Below are positions 16,918-25,317 of a DNA stretch of 64,000 nucleotides, piece by piece. Position numbers and translations under genes: made by a program. A model generated the notes under the pieces. That model was not told the origin of the DNA. It searched no databases and was given only the letters and a program-made list of their open reading frames with translations. Source of the DNA: Paenibacillus arenosi. GTDB taxonomy: Bacteria; Bacillota; Bacilli; Paenibacillales; Paenibacillaceae. The stretch lies in NCBI RefSeq assembly GCF_014841135.1, contig NZ_JACYTN010000001.1, positions 558,001-622,000 of the forward strand, written 5' to 3'. How positions within the stretch are numbered: the stretch's first letter is position 1; the number at the start of each line of letters is the position of its first letter.

Positions 16918-17961
16918 TTATAATTGCTTTCGATTTTGAAGCAGCAAATAGATAAAGAATGGTGCTCCAAGTACTGCTGTAAATACGCCTGCTGGGATTT
17001 CTGTAGGCTGAAACATCAGGCGGCCGATGTAATCTGCACCGACTAATAGCATGGCGCCAATGCTAGCTGAGAGCGGAATTAACCAACCATGCATGGGCCC
17101 AATTAAGCTCCTTGCAATATGAGGTGCGATTAAGCCTACAAAAGCAATTGGCCCAGACATACCGACTGCGGAACCAGCTAGTGCGACACTGATGAAGAGT
17201 ATAAGCAGGCGATAGCGCTCAACGGATTGACCCACGCTGCTAGCTGTCGCATCACCAAGCACTTGTGTATTTAGATGACGGGTCATAAAAAATGACAAGC
17301 TCATAAATACGACAAACCAGGGCAGCAGTGTCCATACATAATCCATCGAGAGACCATATACACTGCCTGTCATCCAAGTAATGATTTGCGTAGCTAAAAA
17401 GGATGGACCTGCTACAAGCATATACAACGTAATGGAACCAGCAGCTGTAGAAATACCTAATCCGATCAAGATGAGTCGATAAGGTGATATGCCATCTTTC
17501 CAAGCGAACAAATAAATGAGTATCGCAGTAACCAGTGCCCCTGATATCGCTACAAGTGGCAGCCAATGAATGCTTAACGAACCGCTTGTTAAGGTTATAA
17601 AGGTAACAGCAGCAGCAGAACCGCCGCCATTAACGCCCAATAATTCGGGTGAAGCAAGTGGATTGCGAATAACCGCTTGCAGCATGAGACCGGCAACGCC
17701 TAAGGATGCACCAATCATGAGAGCCATTAGCAGTCTTGGGAGACGCAGGTTCATAACGACCATTTCATAGGTAGGATTATCCACGCCTAATATAAGTACA
17801 GCAAATACATCTTTCATAGGAATGTACATGCTGCCAAAAGAGATGCTAGCTATTGAAAGCACAAACAAAGCGAGCATTGCGATAATCGTAATCATTAACC
17901 CGCGAGCATGAATTTGGAATGAGAAGCGGGATGACTTTCCACGCAGTGTAATATACTTCAT
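16918..17961 (-). CDS. Iron-siderophore ABC transporter permease (FecCD family)
   Basis: BtuC/FecCD-type permease with about ten transmembrane helices, 347 residues. Typical family blocks are VVMNLRLPRLLMALMIGASL, GLMLQAVIRNPLASPELLGV, the coupling region LGDATASSVGQSVE and GPIAFVGLIAPHIARSLIG, then the end GVFTAVLGAPFFIYLLL. ATG 17961 overlaps the end of the preceding permease by four bases (ATGA), so the two are translationally coupled and form the heterodimeric pore. No ATPase gene is present in the cluster; a shared FecE/YusV-like ATPase elsewhere is the usual solution in Bacillales. Confidence 0.93.
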   Translation of the reverse strand: MKYITLRGKSSRFSFQIHARGLMITIIAMLALFVLSIASISFGSMYIPMKDVFAVLILGVDNPTYEMVVMNLRLPRLLMALMIGASLGVAGLMLQAVIRNPLASPELLGVNGGGSAAAVTFITLTSGSLSIHWLPLVAISGALVTAILIYLFAWKDGISPYRLILIGLGISTAAGSITLYMLVAGPSFLATQIITWMTGSVYGLSMDYVWTLLPWFVVFMSLSFFMTRHLNTQVLGDATASSVGQSVERYRLLILFISVALAGSAVGMSGPIAFVGLIAPHIARSLIGPMHGWLIPLSASIGAMLLVGADYIGRLMFQPTEIPAGVFTAVLGAPFFIYLLLQNRKQL

Positions 17962-18965
17962 CGCAGTATTTTCCTCCTCGCAATTACAATTAGGAACGGC
18001 ACGCCAAGGAATGCGGTAATAACTCCTACAGGTACATATTCACCGCCAAGTATGAAGCGGGATACGGTATCTGCTCCTACTAATAGAATAGCGCCAGCGA
18101 TTGCGCAATAAGGGAATAACCAAGCATGATCTTGACCTACTAAAGAACGGCACATATGCGGAATCATCAAACCGATGAAAGCGATAGGGCCGGCCAAAGC
18201 AACTGAGCCGCCTGCAAGTAGAATGACCGTAAATAAACAGCAGAACTTGACGAACAACGTACGCTGTCCGAGTCCTTTAGCAACGTCATTGCCCATCGCC
18301 ATAACATTAATGGCCCGAGCCAGCACCAAAGCTAGAATGAGACCGATAGCAATATAGGGGGCAATCGACATCCAATGTGCCATCGTGCGCCCTGATACGG
18401 AACCAGTTAGCCAAAATAAAGCTTGATCCATCGTAAAATTGTCATATACCATAACGCCAGAAGTAACCGAAGAAGCAAGGGCAGTTACAGCTGAGCCTGC
18501 CAGCGTAATGCGGATAGGCATATTGCCCTCTGACCCTATTGAACCGATAGCCATTATAAATATAGCAATGACGGTAGCACCTATAAATGATACCCAAATC
18601 ACTTCTTGTGTGCCCATATCGATCCGTAACAAGCTTATGGCTAGGACGATAAACATCGCCGAACCAGAGTTGATCCCGAGGAGTGAGGAATCAGCTAATG
18701 GATTCCGTGTCATCGCTTGCAAAATAGCCCCAGCTATTGCAGAAGAAGCGCCTACCGTGATCGCAATGAGCGTTGCGGGCAATCGTACGGTTTGGATGAG
18801 CAAATGCTCTCTTGAGTTATCAAATGCTGTAAAGGAATTCCACATCGTTGCTAGTGTAAATCGCTCCAGGCCAAACAGTAGGCTACATAGAGATGTTGCG
18901 CCGAGCAGGGCAATACCTAGCAGGAGGACGATCCATTTGGAGCGTGTGCTTGCCAAAATACTCAT
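17958..18965 (-). CDS. Iron-siderophore ABC transporter permease (FecCD family)
   Basis: First gene of the iron-uptake operon, a 335-residue FecCD permease. It has IQTVRLPATLIAITVGASSA, GAILQAMTRNPLADSSLLGI, the coupling helix LGQRTLFVKF region, GPIAFIGLMIPHMCRSLVG and the terminal GVITAFLGVPFLIVI. About ten helices. Ribosome binding site GGAG nine bases before ATG 18965. It pairs with the next permease through a 4-base overlap. A Fur-like box lies about 90-100 bases upstream. Confidence 0.93.
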   Translation of the reverse strand: MSILASTRSKWIVLLLGIALLGATSLCSLLFGLERFTLATMWNSFTAFDNSREHLLIQTVRLPATLIAITVGASSAIAGAILQAMTRNPLADSSLLGINSGSAMFIVLAISLLRIDMGTQEVIWVSFIGATVIAIFIMAIGSIGSEGNMPIRITLAGSAVTALASSVTSGVMVYDNFTMDQALFWLTGSVSGRTMAHWMSIAPYIAIGLILALVLARAINVMAMGNDVAKGLGQRTLFVKFCCLFTVILLAGGSVALAGPIAFIGLMIPHMCRSLVGQDHAWLFPYCAIAGAILLVGADTVSRFILGGEYVPVGVITAFLGVPFLIVIARRKILR

Positions 18966-19051
18966 TATGAAATTCTCCTTTATAAAGTTAAAAAATTAGC
19001 AAAATTTATGTATAACATTCTAATTGTAAAAAGTCGGATCATTGCTGTCAA

Positions 19052-19066
19052 TGAAATTGATTCTCA
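19052..19066. promoter_or_regulatory. Candidate Fur box upstream of the iron permease operon
   Basis: TGAAATT-G-ATTCTCA matches the 7-1-7 Fur motif (TGATAAT-N-ATTATCA) at 11 of 14 positions. It fits the expected iron control of the two permease genes. Confidence 0.65.
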
Positions 19067-19183
19067 ATATTTCAAATGGAGTTCCAAGATCAGGGGCTAG
19101 TTGAAGGGACTAGAATGTGGGCTAAATAAATAGTTGACGCTAGTAATATATCCTGATATTCTATAAAAATATATTTTAATAGT

Positions 19184-19254
19184 CCCTTGTATAAGTTCGC
19201 GAATAAGGCGCGGACGTTTCTACAATGCTACCGTAAAAAGCTTGGCTACAAGGA
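19184..19254 (+). ncRNA. Purine (guanine-class) riboswitch aptamer
   Basis: Three-way-junction aptamer read directly. P1 is CCTTG/CAAGG (19185-19189 with 19249-19253); J1/2 TATAA; P2 arms are GTTCGCG and CGCGGAC with loop AATAAGG; J2/3 GTTTCTAC; P3 is closed by loop ACCGTAAAA. The GG of L2 and CC of L3 needed for loop kissing are both present. J3/1 reads GCTA: the C at the ligand-pairing position (C74 in xpt numbering) indicates guanine/hypoxanthine, but the preceding base is G where xpt has A73, a departure from consensus. P3 has a bulged T. The gene controlled is the NCS2 purine permease, and a terminator lies downstream, so ligand-dependent transcription termination is inferred. Confidence 0.85.
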
Positions 19255-19347
19255 GATATCGATAAACCGTATTTATCTCGATCGTTGTACGACCGTTTGG
19301 CTGTATGGCAGCGTGTATATTGTTGTATTGAATCTCTTAGTGATCAA

Positions 19348-19397
19348 GCTTTGACCTAATTTCCGTCTTAGGATGGACAGGTCAGAGCTTTTTTTGT
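19348..19397 (+). terminator. Terminator of the riboswitch expression platform
   Basis: AGCTTTGACCT (19348-19358) pairs with AGGTCAGAGCT (19380-19390) with one mismatch, followed by seven T, inside the leader between aptamer and permease gene. Confidence 0.75.
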
Positions 19398-19467
19398 GCC
19401 GTTTTTTTAGAATAGCAATGGGTGCGAGGGGCATGATCGTAGAATAGCAATCATCAGGAGGCGCAGC

Positions 19468-20763
19468 ATGAAATCATTTTTTGAGTTCGAGCAACGAGGG
19501 ACGACGTATCGAAAGGAGATTATGGCAGGTGTAACAACCTTTTTGGCCATGGCCTACATTTTGGTTGTCAATCCACTCATTTTAAGTGATGCGGGAATGG
19601 ATAGGGATGCTGTATTCACAGCAACTGCATTGACTGCCATTTTCGGCTCACTGCTCATGGGGGTGTTGTCAAATTATCCGATCGGCGTTGCTTCCAGCAT
19701 GGGATTGAACTCGTTCTTTACGTATTCTGTCGTTATTGGCATGGGTATTCCATGGCAAACGGCATTAACAGGTGTACTCGTATCGAGTGTGCTATTTATT
19801 ATTTTAAGTGTCATCAAAATTCGTGAAAAAATTATTAACGTCATTCCTGAAGATTTGAAATATGCCATTGCGAGTGGAATTGGATTTTTTGTTGCATTTA
19901 TGGGCTTGAAAAATGCGGGCATCATCGTAAGTAGTAAGGATACTTATGTTAAGCTTGGTGATTTAGGTTCGCCGCCCACCTTGTTGGCTTTGTTCGGCTT
20001 TGTCATAATGGTAGTTCTGCTTGTCCGTAACGTGCATGGAGGCATTTTCTACGGCATGGTCATTGCGACCGTTGTAGGGATGATGTTCGGCATTATTGAT
20101 ATGCCTCAGCAAATTGTAGGTTCTATTCCGAGCTTGGCTCCGACATTTGGTGTGGCATTCAATCAGTTATCAGCTACCTTTACTCCTGAGCTGTTAGTTG
20201 TTATCTTTACATTCTTATTTGTAGGTTTCTTTGACACCGCGGGAACGTTGATTGCCATTTCGACGCAAGCAGGGTTTATGAAAAACAACCAAATTCCGAA
20301 AGCGGGTCATGCGCTTGTTGCGGATTCTACAGCTTCGTTATTTGGTGCTGTAGTAGGAACAACGACGACGGCTTCATGTATTGAATCGTCAGCAGGTATT
20401 GCAGCGGGAGGACGTACCGGATTTACTTCGGTTGTTGTTGCAGGATTGTTCACCTTGGCGCTATTTTTCTCACCGCTATTGTCCATTGTTACAACAGAAG
20501 TTACAGCACCAGCACTTATCCTCGTAGGCGCGATGATGGCATCACAAGCTCGCTTTATTGAATGGGAGAAGCTCGATGTTGTGATTCCAGCATTCATTAC
20601 GATTGTGGCCATGCCTCTCACATTTGGAGTGGCGACGGGTATCGCACTTGGTTTCATTTTATATACGGTTATTAAAGTAGCTAAAGGTGAGTATCGCGCA
20701 GTTCATCCGATTATGTACGTACTGACGGTTATGTTTATCGCTTATATTGGTTATGTAGCTTAA
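19468..20763 (+). CDS. pbuG: NCS2 guanine/hypoxanthine permease (PbuG/PbuO type)
   Basis: Proton-coupled purine importer of the AzgA-like NCS2 branch, 431 residues, about 12-14 membrane segments. It starts with FEFEQRGTTYRKEIMAGVTT and has FLAMAYILVVNPLIL, ASSMGLNSFFTY, the conserved FVGFFDTAGTLIAIS, and TTTTASCIESSAGIAAGGRT, the family substrate-site region. AGGAGG precedes ATG 19468. Control by a guanine-class riboswitch and leader terminator supports guanine/hypoxanthine as substrate. PbuG versus PbuO cannot be told by eye. A terminator follows. Confidence 0.93.
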   Translation: MKSFFEFEQRGTTYRKEIMAGVTTFLAMAYILVVNPLILSDAGMDRDAVFTATALTAIFGSLLMGVLSNYPIGVASSMGLNSFFTYSVVIGMGIPWQTALTGVLVSSVLFIILSVIKIREKIINVIPEDLKYAIASGIGFFVAFMGLKNAGIIVSSKDTYVKLGDLGSPPTLLALFGFVIMVVLLVRNVHGGIFYGMVIATVVGMMFGIIDMPQQIVGSIPSLAPTFGVAFNQLSATFTPELLVVIFTFLFVGFFDTAGTLIAISTQAGFMKNNQIPKAGHALVADSTASLFGAVVGTTTTASCIESSAGIAAGGRTGFTSVVVAGLFTLALFFSPLLSIVTTEVTAPALILVGAMMASQARFIEWEKLDVVIPAFITIVAMPLTFGVATGIALGFILYTVIKVAKGEYRAVHPIMYVLTVMFIAYIGYVA

Positions 20764-20805
20764 TAAAGAAATAAGAATTCTAGAATCTAGGAATTGTGTA
20801 TGTGT

Positions 20806-20853
20806 AAAAAGCTGCTTCATTCATCAGGAAAAGATGAGTGGAGCAGCTTTTTG
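20806..20853 (+). terminator. Rho-independent terminator after purine permease
   Basis: AAAAAGCTGCTTCA pairs with TGGAGCAGCTTTTT, a long U-tailed stem. Confidence 0.85.
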
Positions 20854-21005
20854 TTTACTCTTCATGATCGATGCGAGAGATGGGCGATGAGTGAGGATTG
20901 AAAGAGAAAGTTTCCAAGTTTATACTTAAAAAAGAAGTTGGTAGAATATTCTTTTAAAAGGTTGCAATCGTTTGACGGAGTTTTGGTATGGAAAGGGAGA
21001 GCGTT

Positions 21006-23006
21006 ATGAATTTATCAAGTGGTCCAGATCCTCAAGAGCGGGTTAAGGCTCTACGCATCAAAAACAATGTTAGATTGAGTATTTTCTTCTTCATTATGTT
21101 TCTTGTATTCTCAATACTCATTGTTCGACTTGCTGTCGTACAGTTTATAGAAGGCCCTGAATTAAGCAAAGCCGCTGTTCAGATCGGTACAAAGTCGCTC
21201 GATCTCGTCTCGATACGAGGAACGATCTATGATGCTGCTGAAAAAGAGATTGCTTATTCGCTGCCAACGCAGTCCTTGTATTTTCGAATGGAGAAAACTT
21301 ATAAATCGGAACAAGATGAAGAAGTCATGAAGTTAGCTCAAAAAATCAAGACTGCATTCGACAAGAGCGGCATTCAACAAAGCAAACCAATGACCTTGGA
21401 GCAAATTATTTATGCGATGGATGTAAAGGGGAAGCGAACATTAGGTATTTACCCGCGGCAATTAAAAACCAATTTAACTAAGCAAGAAACGGCCTATTTT
21501 ATGGAGCATAGAAATGAATTCCCCATGCTTGAAGTAGTAGAGGAAAACATAAGACAGTATGATACGACTCCAATCGCTCCTCAAGTTGTCGGTCATATGA
21601 AGAAATATAAAGGTATTACCAATAACCTGGCACGCTATCCCTATTTTGAAAAGTTGGCTGTAGCAGAAGAAACGAAAAATAGTTATTTAGCTAGCGAAGA
21701 AGTTGGGGTTGCTGGACTAGAGTATATGTATGAATGGGCATTGAAAGGAAAGAATGGGGCACGAGAATATCCGGTAGATGCTCAAAATCGGATTATCGGT
21801 GCGGGGAAAATAACGAAGCCTGAACGTGGACATAACATTCATATGACGATTCATCCTGAAATTCAGAAGCGTACGCAGCAAGTGATGATTGATCATTTGA
21901 AAAAAATACGAAATTCATCTAATAAATACGAGTATGCACCGAATGCGATTACCGCTTATGCCGTAGCCATGGAAGTGGAAACGGGCAATATTGTTGCGAT
22001 GGCGAACCATCCTCAGTATGATCCGAATATTTATCAGGATGGGTTAAGTGAAGAAGAGTTTAAGCAGTTGGGATCAAATAATTTAAATGGCACAGTACGT
22101 GAAGTTGCTCAAGATTATGGGGATAAGAAGGAGAATTGGCGTCATCCTTCCTCTCTATTATATTTGGGATCGACGATGAAGCCGCTTACGATTCTTATTG
22201 GTCTCAAGGAAGGGCTTATTTACCCAAATACTACTTATCCTGATACAGGAGTAACTTATATTGGACGTCAAGGCAGGCAAACCCCAATTCATAATGCAAG
22301 TAGAAAAGCGAATGGTGTCGTAGATACGCGAGAAGCTTTAACGAAATCCTCCAATACATTCATGATAGAGAAGGTTGGAAATCCACTGTATAAGACATAT
22401 GGCAAGGAAAAAGGTCTTAAAATATGGGATGATTATATGAAGGCGTTTGGACTAGGTCAGACAACAGGGAGTGGTTTCCCTGGAGAATCACCGGGTATTA
22501 GCGACTATATGCAGGAAGGACAGTCTGGTCAATCATCATTGGCGTACGCTTCCTTTGGCCAGCAAGGTAAATATACAGCATTGCAGCTCGCTCAATATAC
22601 AGCTACGTTGGCGAATCGAGGCAAGCGAGTGAAGCCGCAGTTCGTATCTCATATTACGGATGCTAATAAAAAAGTAGTTAAGCGTTATGGTAGGGAAGTG
22701 TTGAGCACGATTGAATTTGACGAAGCGCATTGGGACGTTATTGAAGATGCCATGTTGGCTGTAAGTGCACAGGGATTCCAAGATGCTCCTTATACGGTAG
22801 CGAGAAAGACGGGGACGTCTGAGCAGGACGTATATGGCGGCAAGCGTGTAGAAAATGCTGTGTTTATTGCGTATGCACCTGTAGACAAACCGAAGCTCGC
22901 AGTAGCTGTCGTCGTTCCAGAGGGTGGGTACGGTAGTTATGGCGCTGCTCCGATAGCAAGACAAATTTTTGATTCGTATCATAGCGTATATGGATTGACT
23001 AAATAA
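21006..23006 (+). CDS. Class B penicillin-binding protein 2 (transpeptidase)
   Basis: Monofunctional D,D-transpeptidase cross-linking peptidoglycan outside the membrane. 666 residues: a short cytoplasmic tail, one transmembrane anchor (~22-45, SIFFFIMFLVFSILIVRLAV), the pedestal domain with the class B start SIRGTIYDAAEKEIAYS, then the penicillin-binding domain with STMK (Ser389), SSN (448-450) and KTG (601-603), the three active-site motifs. ATG 21006 has AAAGGGAGA five bases upstream; ATG 20988 is the alternative. It belongs to the PbpA/PbpH-like group, and its exact role (elongation, sporulation or redundancy) is not determined by the sequence. No rodA or mreBCD is adjacent. Confidence 0.93.
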   Translation: MNLSSGPDPQERVKALRIKNNVRLSIFFFIMFLVFSILIVRLAVVQFIEGPELSKAAVQIGTKSLDLVSIRGTIYDAAEKEIAYSLPTQSLYFRMEKTYKSEQDEEVMKLAQKIKTAFDKSGIQQSKPMTLEQIIYAMDVKGKRTLGIYPRQLKTNLTKQETAYFMEHRNEFPMLEVVEENIRQYDTTPIAPQVVGHMKKYKGITNNLARYPYFEKLAVAEETKNSYLASEEVGVAGLEYMYEWALKGKNGAREYPVDAQNRIIGAGKITKPERGHNIHMTIHPEIQKRTQQVMIDHLKKIRNSSNKYEYAPNAITAYAVAMEVETGNIVAMANHPQYDPNIYQDGLSEEEFKQLGSNNLNGTVREVAQDYGDKKENWRHPSSLLYLGSTMKPLTILIGLKEGLIYPNTTYPDTGVTYIGRQGRQTPIHNASRKANGVVDTREALTKSSNTFMIEKVGNPLYKTYGKEKGLKIWDDYMKAFGLGQTTGSGFPGESPGISDYMQEGQSGQSSLAYASFGQQGKYTALQLAQYTATLANRGKRVKPQFVSHITDANKKVVKRYGREVLSTIEFDEAHWDVIEDAMLAVSAQGFQDAPYTVARKTGTSEQDVYGGKRVENAVFIAYAPVDKPKLAVAVVVPEGGYGSYGAAPIARQIFDSYHSVYGLTK

Positions 23007-23028
23007 AATAGGATAATAGATGAAGAGA

Positions 23029-23066
23029 AGCCACAGGGGCAGGAGAATCCTGCTCTGCTGTGGCTT
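23029..23066 (+). terminator. Hairpin after the penicillin-binding protein gene
   Basis: AAGCCACAG..GCAGGAG pairs with CTGC..CTGTGGCTT in a long stem. No T-run follows, so it may act as a weak or 3'-protecting hairpin between convergent genes. Confidence 0.55.
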
Positions 23067-23119
23067 ACAGAGAGTGAGTATTGTTGGTAATTCACTTAAC
23101 GCTTATCCACTTGAGGCTA

Positions 23120-23428
23120 TTATCTGCGTTTGCGTCTGAAGCCACAACATGGATTTGGATTGCAACCATTTCCGATACCGCCCACGCCAGGGCCTGGGTA
23201 TCCGCCATTTCCAGGGAATCCAGGTCCTGGTGGCAATGTTGCGCCGCCTACAGTTGTTTCGTTGTACGTCCAGATGTGTTTAGGAATTGGTACAGTGTGC
23301 ACCTTATTAATAATTTCTACTGGATGGATAACAGGTACAACTTGTGGCTGGTAACAGTTATTAATTTGTTTGATAGGTGGACATACGATAGGCTTTACTT
23401 GCGGGTAACAATCATGGCGAGAAGACAT
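23120..23428 (-). CDS. cotD: CotD-family spore coat protein
   Basis: Inner spore coat protein of the CotD family, made in the mother cell. 102 residues with the family core PVIHPVEIINKVHTVPIPKH followed by WTYNE. It is rich in Cys and Pro at the N terminus (CYPQVKPIVCPPIKQINNC). Unusual for CotD is a Gly/Pro-rich tail (PPGPGFPGNGGYPGPG) followed by CNPNPCCGFRRKRR, a clustered-Cys basic end that could cross-link. GGAG lies nine bases before ATG 23428. It is monocistronic. It should be under SigK, but no clear SigK promoter could be resolved. It supports an endospore-forming host. Confidence 0.85.
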   Translation of the reverse strand: MSSRHDCYPQVKPIVCPPIKQINNCYQPQVVPVIHPVEIINKVHTVPIPKHIWTYNETTVGGATLPPGPGFPGNGGYPGPGVGGIGNGCNPNPCCGFRRKRR

Positions 23429-23628
23429 ACCAACAACTCCTTTTCAGTGATGATACAATATATGATGATGCTTGTGGAAGGGTTGTTCGTTTGCCCCGAT
23501 AGTTTCATCGGATTTGAAAAATAGGGAATACACCCTCTTATAGTGAAAAAAATCACTAGACACTTGATTATCGTTTGCAGATTCAGTATGATGGTGAATA
23601 ATATTTTCTGGCAAAAGGTGGGATTATC

Positions 23629-24231
23629 TTGTTCTCCATTAGACAAGGGTCAGACACGTTAGTCATTGTTCTCCATGAAATATATGGCCTTAATCGGCAT
23701 ATGGAGCATGTATGCAAACAATGGCATGATTCAGGGGCAGATGTGATTTGTCTTGATATTTTGAATCGTGAACCATTTGAAGCAGATCAAGAACAAGAAG
23801 CTTATCAATACTTTATGCAGCATGTCGGCTTTGAACGTCCAGTAGAAGAAGTGCTTAAAGTAATCTCGAGTCTGCGACATGAATACAGTCAAATATGTTT
23901 GGTCGGGTATAGTGTAGGGGCAACGATTGCATGGCGATGCAGTGCTAAAGGCAACATGAATCGTGTCATCGCGTATTATGGCTCGCGCATTCGAGATTAC
24001 GTGGATAGTGTTCCTTTATGTCCCTCTTTACTTATATACGGTCAGGAAGAACCTTCATTTGATGTGGCAACGTTGGTATCTCAAGTGCAGCAGCATCCGA
24101 CAGTGCAAGTATATGTCTCTGAAGGCAGCCATGGATTTGCGAATCCATATGCAGTAACCTATAACCGAAGATCGGCAGAATTAGCTTGGGAACAAACAGA
24201 ACGCTTCATGAATCAAGGACAGATTGGATAG
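23629..24231 (+). CDS. Dienelactone hydrolase-family alpha/beta hydrolase
   Basis: Small cytosolic alpha/beta hydrolase, ~200 residues. It has VIVLHEIYGLNRHMEHVC near the start (the Glu of HE.YGL belongs to the family active site), the nucleophile elbow GYSVGA (Ser in place of the Cys of classic dienelactone hydrolase), an Asp/Glu-containing LLIYGQEEP, and the catalytic His in SEGSHGFANPYA. The start appears to be TTG 23629, seven bases after AAAAGGTGGG; no ATG fits. It is followed 95 bases later by a methyltransferase gene. Substrate unknown. Confidence 0.82.
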   Translation: MFSIRQGSDTLVIVLHEIYGLNRHMEHVCKQWHDSGADVICLDILNREPFEADQEQEAYQYFMQHVGFERPVEEVLKVISSLRHEYSQICLVGYSVGATIAWRCSAKGNMNRVIAYYGSRIRDYVDSVPLCPSLLIYGQEEPSFDVATLVSQVQQHPTVQVYVSEGSHGFANPYAVTYNRRSAELAWEQTERFMNQGQIG

Positions 24232-24326
24232 ACGGGCTAGCCAAAACGATGCAAATCAGTGTATATTGTGCATGTACGCCTGTCGTAGAGGCTGGAGATA
24301 GTGTGGTTCAACTGGAGGGATTCGAC

Positions 24327-25085
24327 ATGCAGCGATGGAAAAGCGATTGGACAAACGATGATTCTATATATCATTTTACTGGCTGGGATTTCGGCACATT
24401 AGCAAAATACGGAGGAATGCAGGAATTTCCTCTGCCTTGGAATTACGCTCATATCGTGATGCCCTTATTGCGTCAAGCAGACAGTTTGCTGGATATGGGG
24501 ACAGGAGGCGGAGAGTTCCTTAGCAAATGCACACCGCTGCCAGCATGTACATATGCAACTGAAGGATATGAACCAAATGTTGAGGTGGCCAGAACGTTGC
24601 TGGGGCCGCTTGGGGTAAATGTTGTTCCGTTTAGTGACGATGAGCATATTCCAATTCCTTCTGAGCACTTTCAGATGATTATAAACCGTCATGATTCATT
24701 CAACGCTTCTGAAGTTGCTCGTATGCTTAAGAAGGGTGGAACATTTGTCACACAGCAGGCTGGTGGGCACAATGATTTGGAATTTAATGATTGGCTTGGA
24801 GCTCCATATCCAGATTTTATCGATTGGAACCTAGATACAGCTGTGAACAATTTGAAGCAAGTAGGGTTAATCATTGAAGAAGCAATGGAAGTTGAGGTCA
24901 AGACGAGATTTTATGATATTCGAACAATTATTGCTTATCTTCAAGTTGTATCGGGTTGGCAAATCCCTGACTTCTCCGTCATAACGTATGAAAGAGAGCT
25001 TCGTAAACTGGATGAGCGCCTAGTCAATGAACGATATGTAGATACAACTTGCCATCGATTCCTAGTAATTGCCCGCAAACCTTAA
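24327..25085 (+). CDS. SAM-dependent methyltransferase (class I)
   Basis: Rossmann-type methyltransferase, ~252 residues. Motif I is LLDMGTGGGEFL (~54-65), the acidic end of strand 2 is in TEGYEPN, and motif IV-like is FQMIINRHDSFN, followed by VARMLKKGGTFVTQQ (motif VI). The ATG at 24327 follows GGAGGG by seven bases; the frame is open back to 24186 where it would overlap the hydrolase, so the shorter start is preferred. Close relatives are annotated only as methyltransferases. Substrate unknown. A terminator lies 65 bases downstream. Confidence 0.85.
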   Translation: MQRWKSDWTNDDSIYHFTGWDFGTLAKYGGMQEFPLPWNYAHIVMPLLRQADSLLDMGTGGGEFLSKCTPLPACTYATEGYEPNVEVARTLLGPLGVNVVPFSDDEHIPIPSEHFQMIINRHDSFNASEVARMLKKGGTFVTQQAGGHNDLEFNDWLGAPYPDFIDWNLDTAVNNLKQVGLIIEEAMEVEVKTRFYDIRTIIAYLQVVSGWQIPDFSVITYERELRKLDERLVNERYVDTTCHRFLVIARKP

Positions 25086-25148
25086 TTCATCGTGAGTTAG
25101 CATAGGTATAATCCTACCTTGACGTATACGTATTTACATCGTGTAAGT

Positions 25149-25195
25149 AAAAAGATCGAGTGAGGGGCTAGTTGTTCCTCTATTCGGTCTTTTTG
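25149..25195 (+). terminator. Rho-independent terminator after methyltransferase gene
   Basis: AAAAAGA-TCGAGTGAGG pairs with CCTCTATTCGGTCTTTTT (with G-T pairs) and ends in a T-run. Confidence 0.8.
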
Positions 25196-25219
25196 TTGTT
25201 TTACAAAGGTTCGAGTTAC

Positions 25220-25248
25220 TTGATAAGTTTATTGGAAGAATTTATAAT
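25220..25248 (+). promoter_or_regulatory. Promoter of the TetR-yvaD unit
   Basis: TTGATA (25220-25225), 17-base spacer, TATAAT (25243-25248), immediately before and overlapping the large palindrome 25246-25294. Confidence 0.75.
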
Positions 25249-25294
25249 ATAAATATGGTACTAAAAAAACCATTTTAGTTTCCTTATTTATATT
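25246..25294. promoter_or_regulatory. Large palindromic operator of the TetR-type regulator
   Basis: Outer arms AATATAAATA (25246-25255) and TATTTATATT (25285-25294) are perfect complements. Inside, GG..ACTAAAA (to 25266) faces TTTTAGT..CC (25273 on). About 19 of 21 positions pair. It starts within the -10 box and covers the transcription start, as expected for an autorepressed TetR operator. Confidence 0.7.
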
Positions 25295-25317
25295 AAGTGG
25301 TGATAAGGAGGGGTTTG

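Larger units (their letters stand above)
18966..19467. other. Divergent regulatory region: Fur site, riboswitch, terminator
   Basis: 502 bases between the iron permease and the purine permease. It contains a Fur-like box (19052-19066), a purine aptamer (19184-19254), an A/T-rich hairpin-prone linker around 19255-19295, a terminator (19348-19397) and an AGGAGG ribosome binding site just before 19468. Confidence 0.75.

Noticed and set aside
19184-19254. Adenine-class assignment of the riboswitch
   Set aside because: The ligand-pairing base reads C, not T, and the controlled gene is a guanine/hypoxanthine-type permease.
23130-23354. Plus-strand Pro/Gly-rich frame opposite cotD
   Set aside because: It is the reverse of the low-complexity cotD tail. 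cotD has the good ribosome binding site and family motifs.
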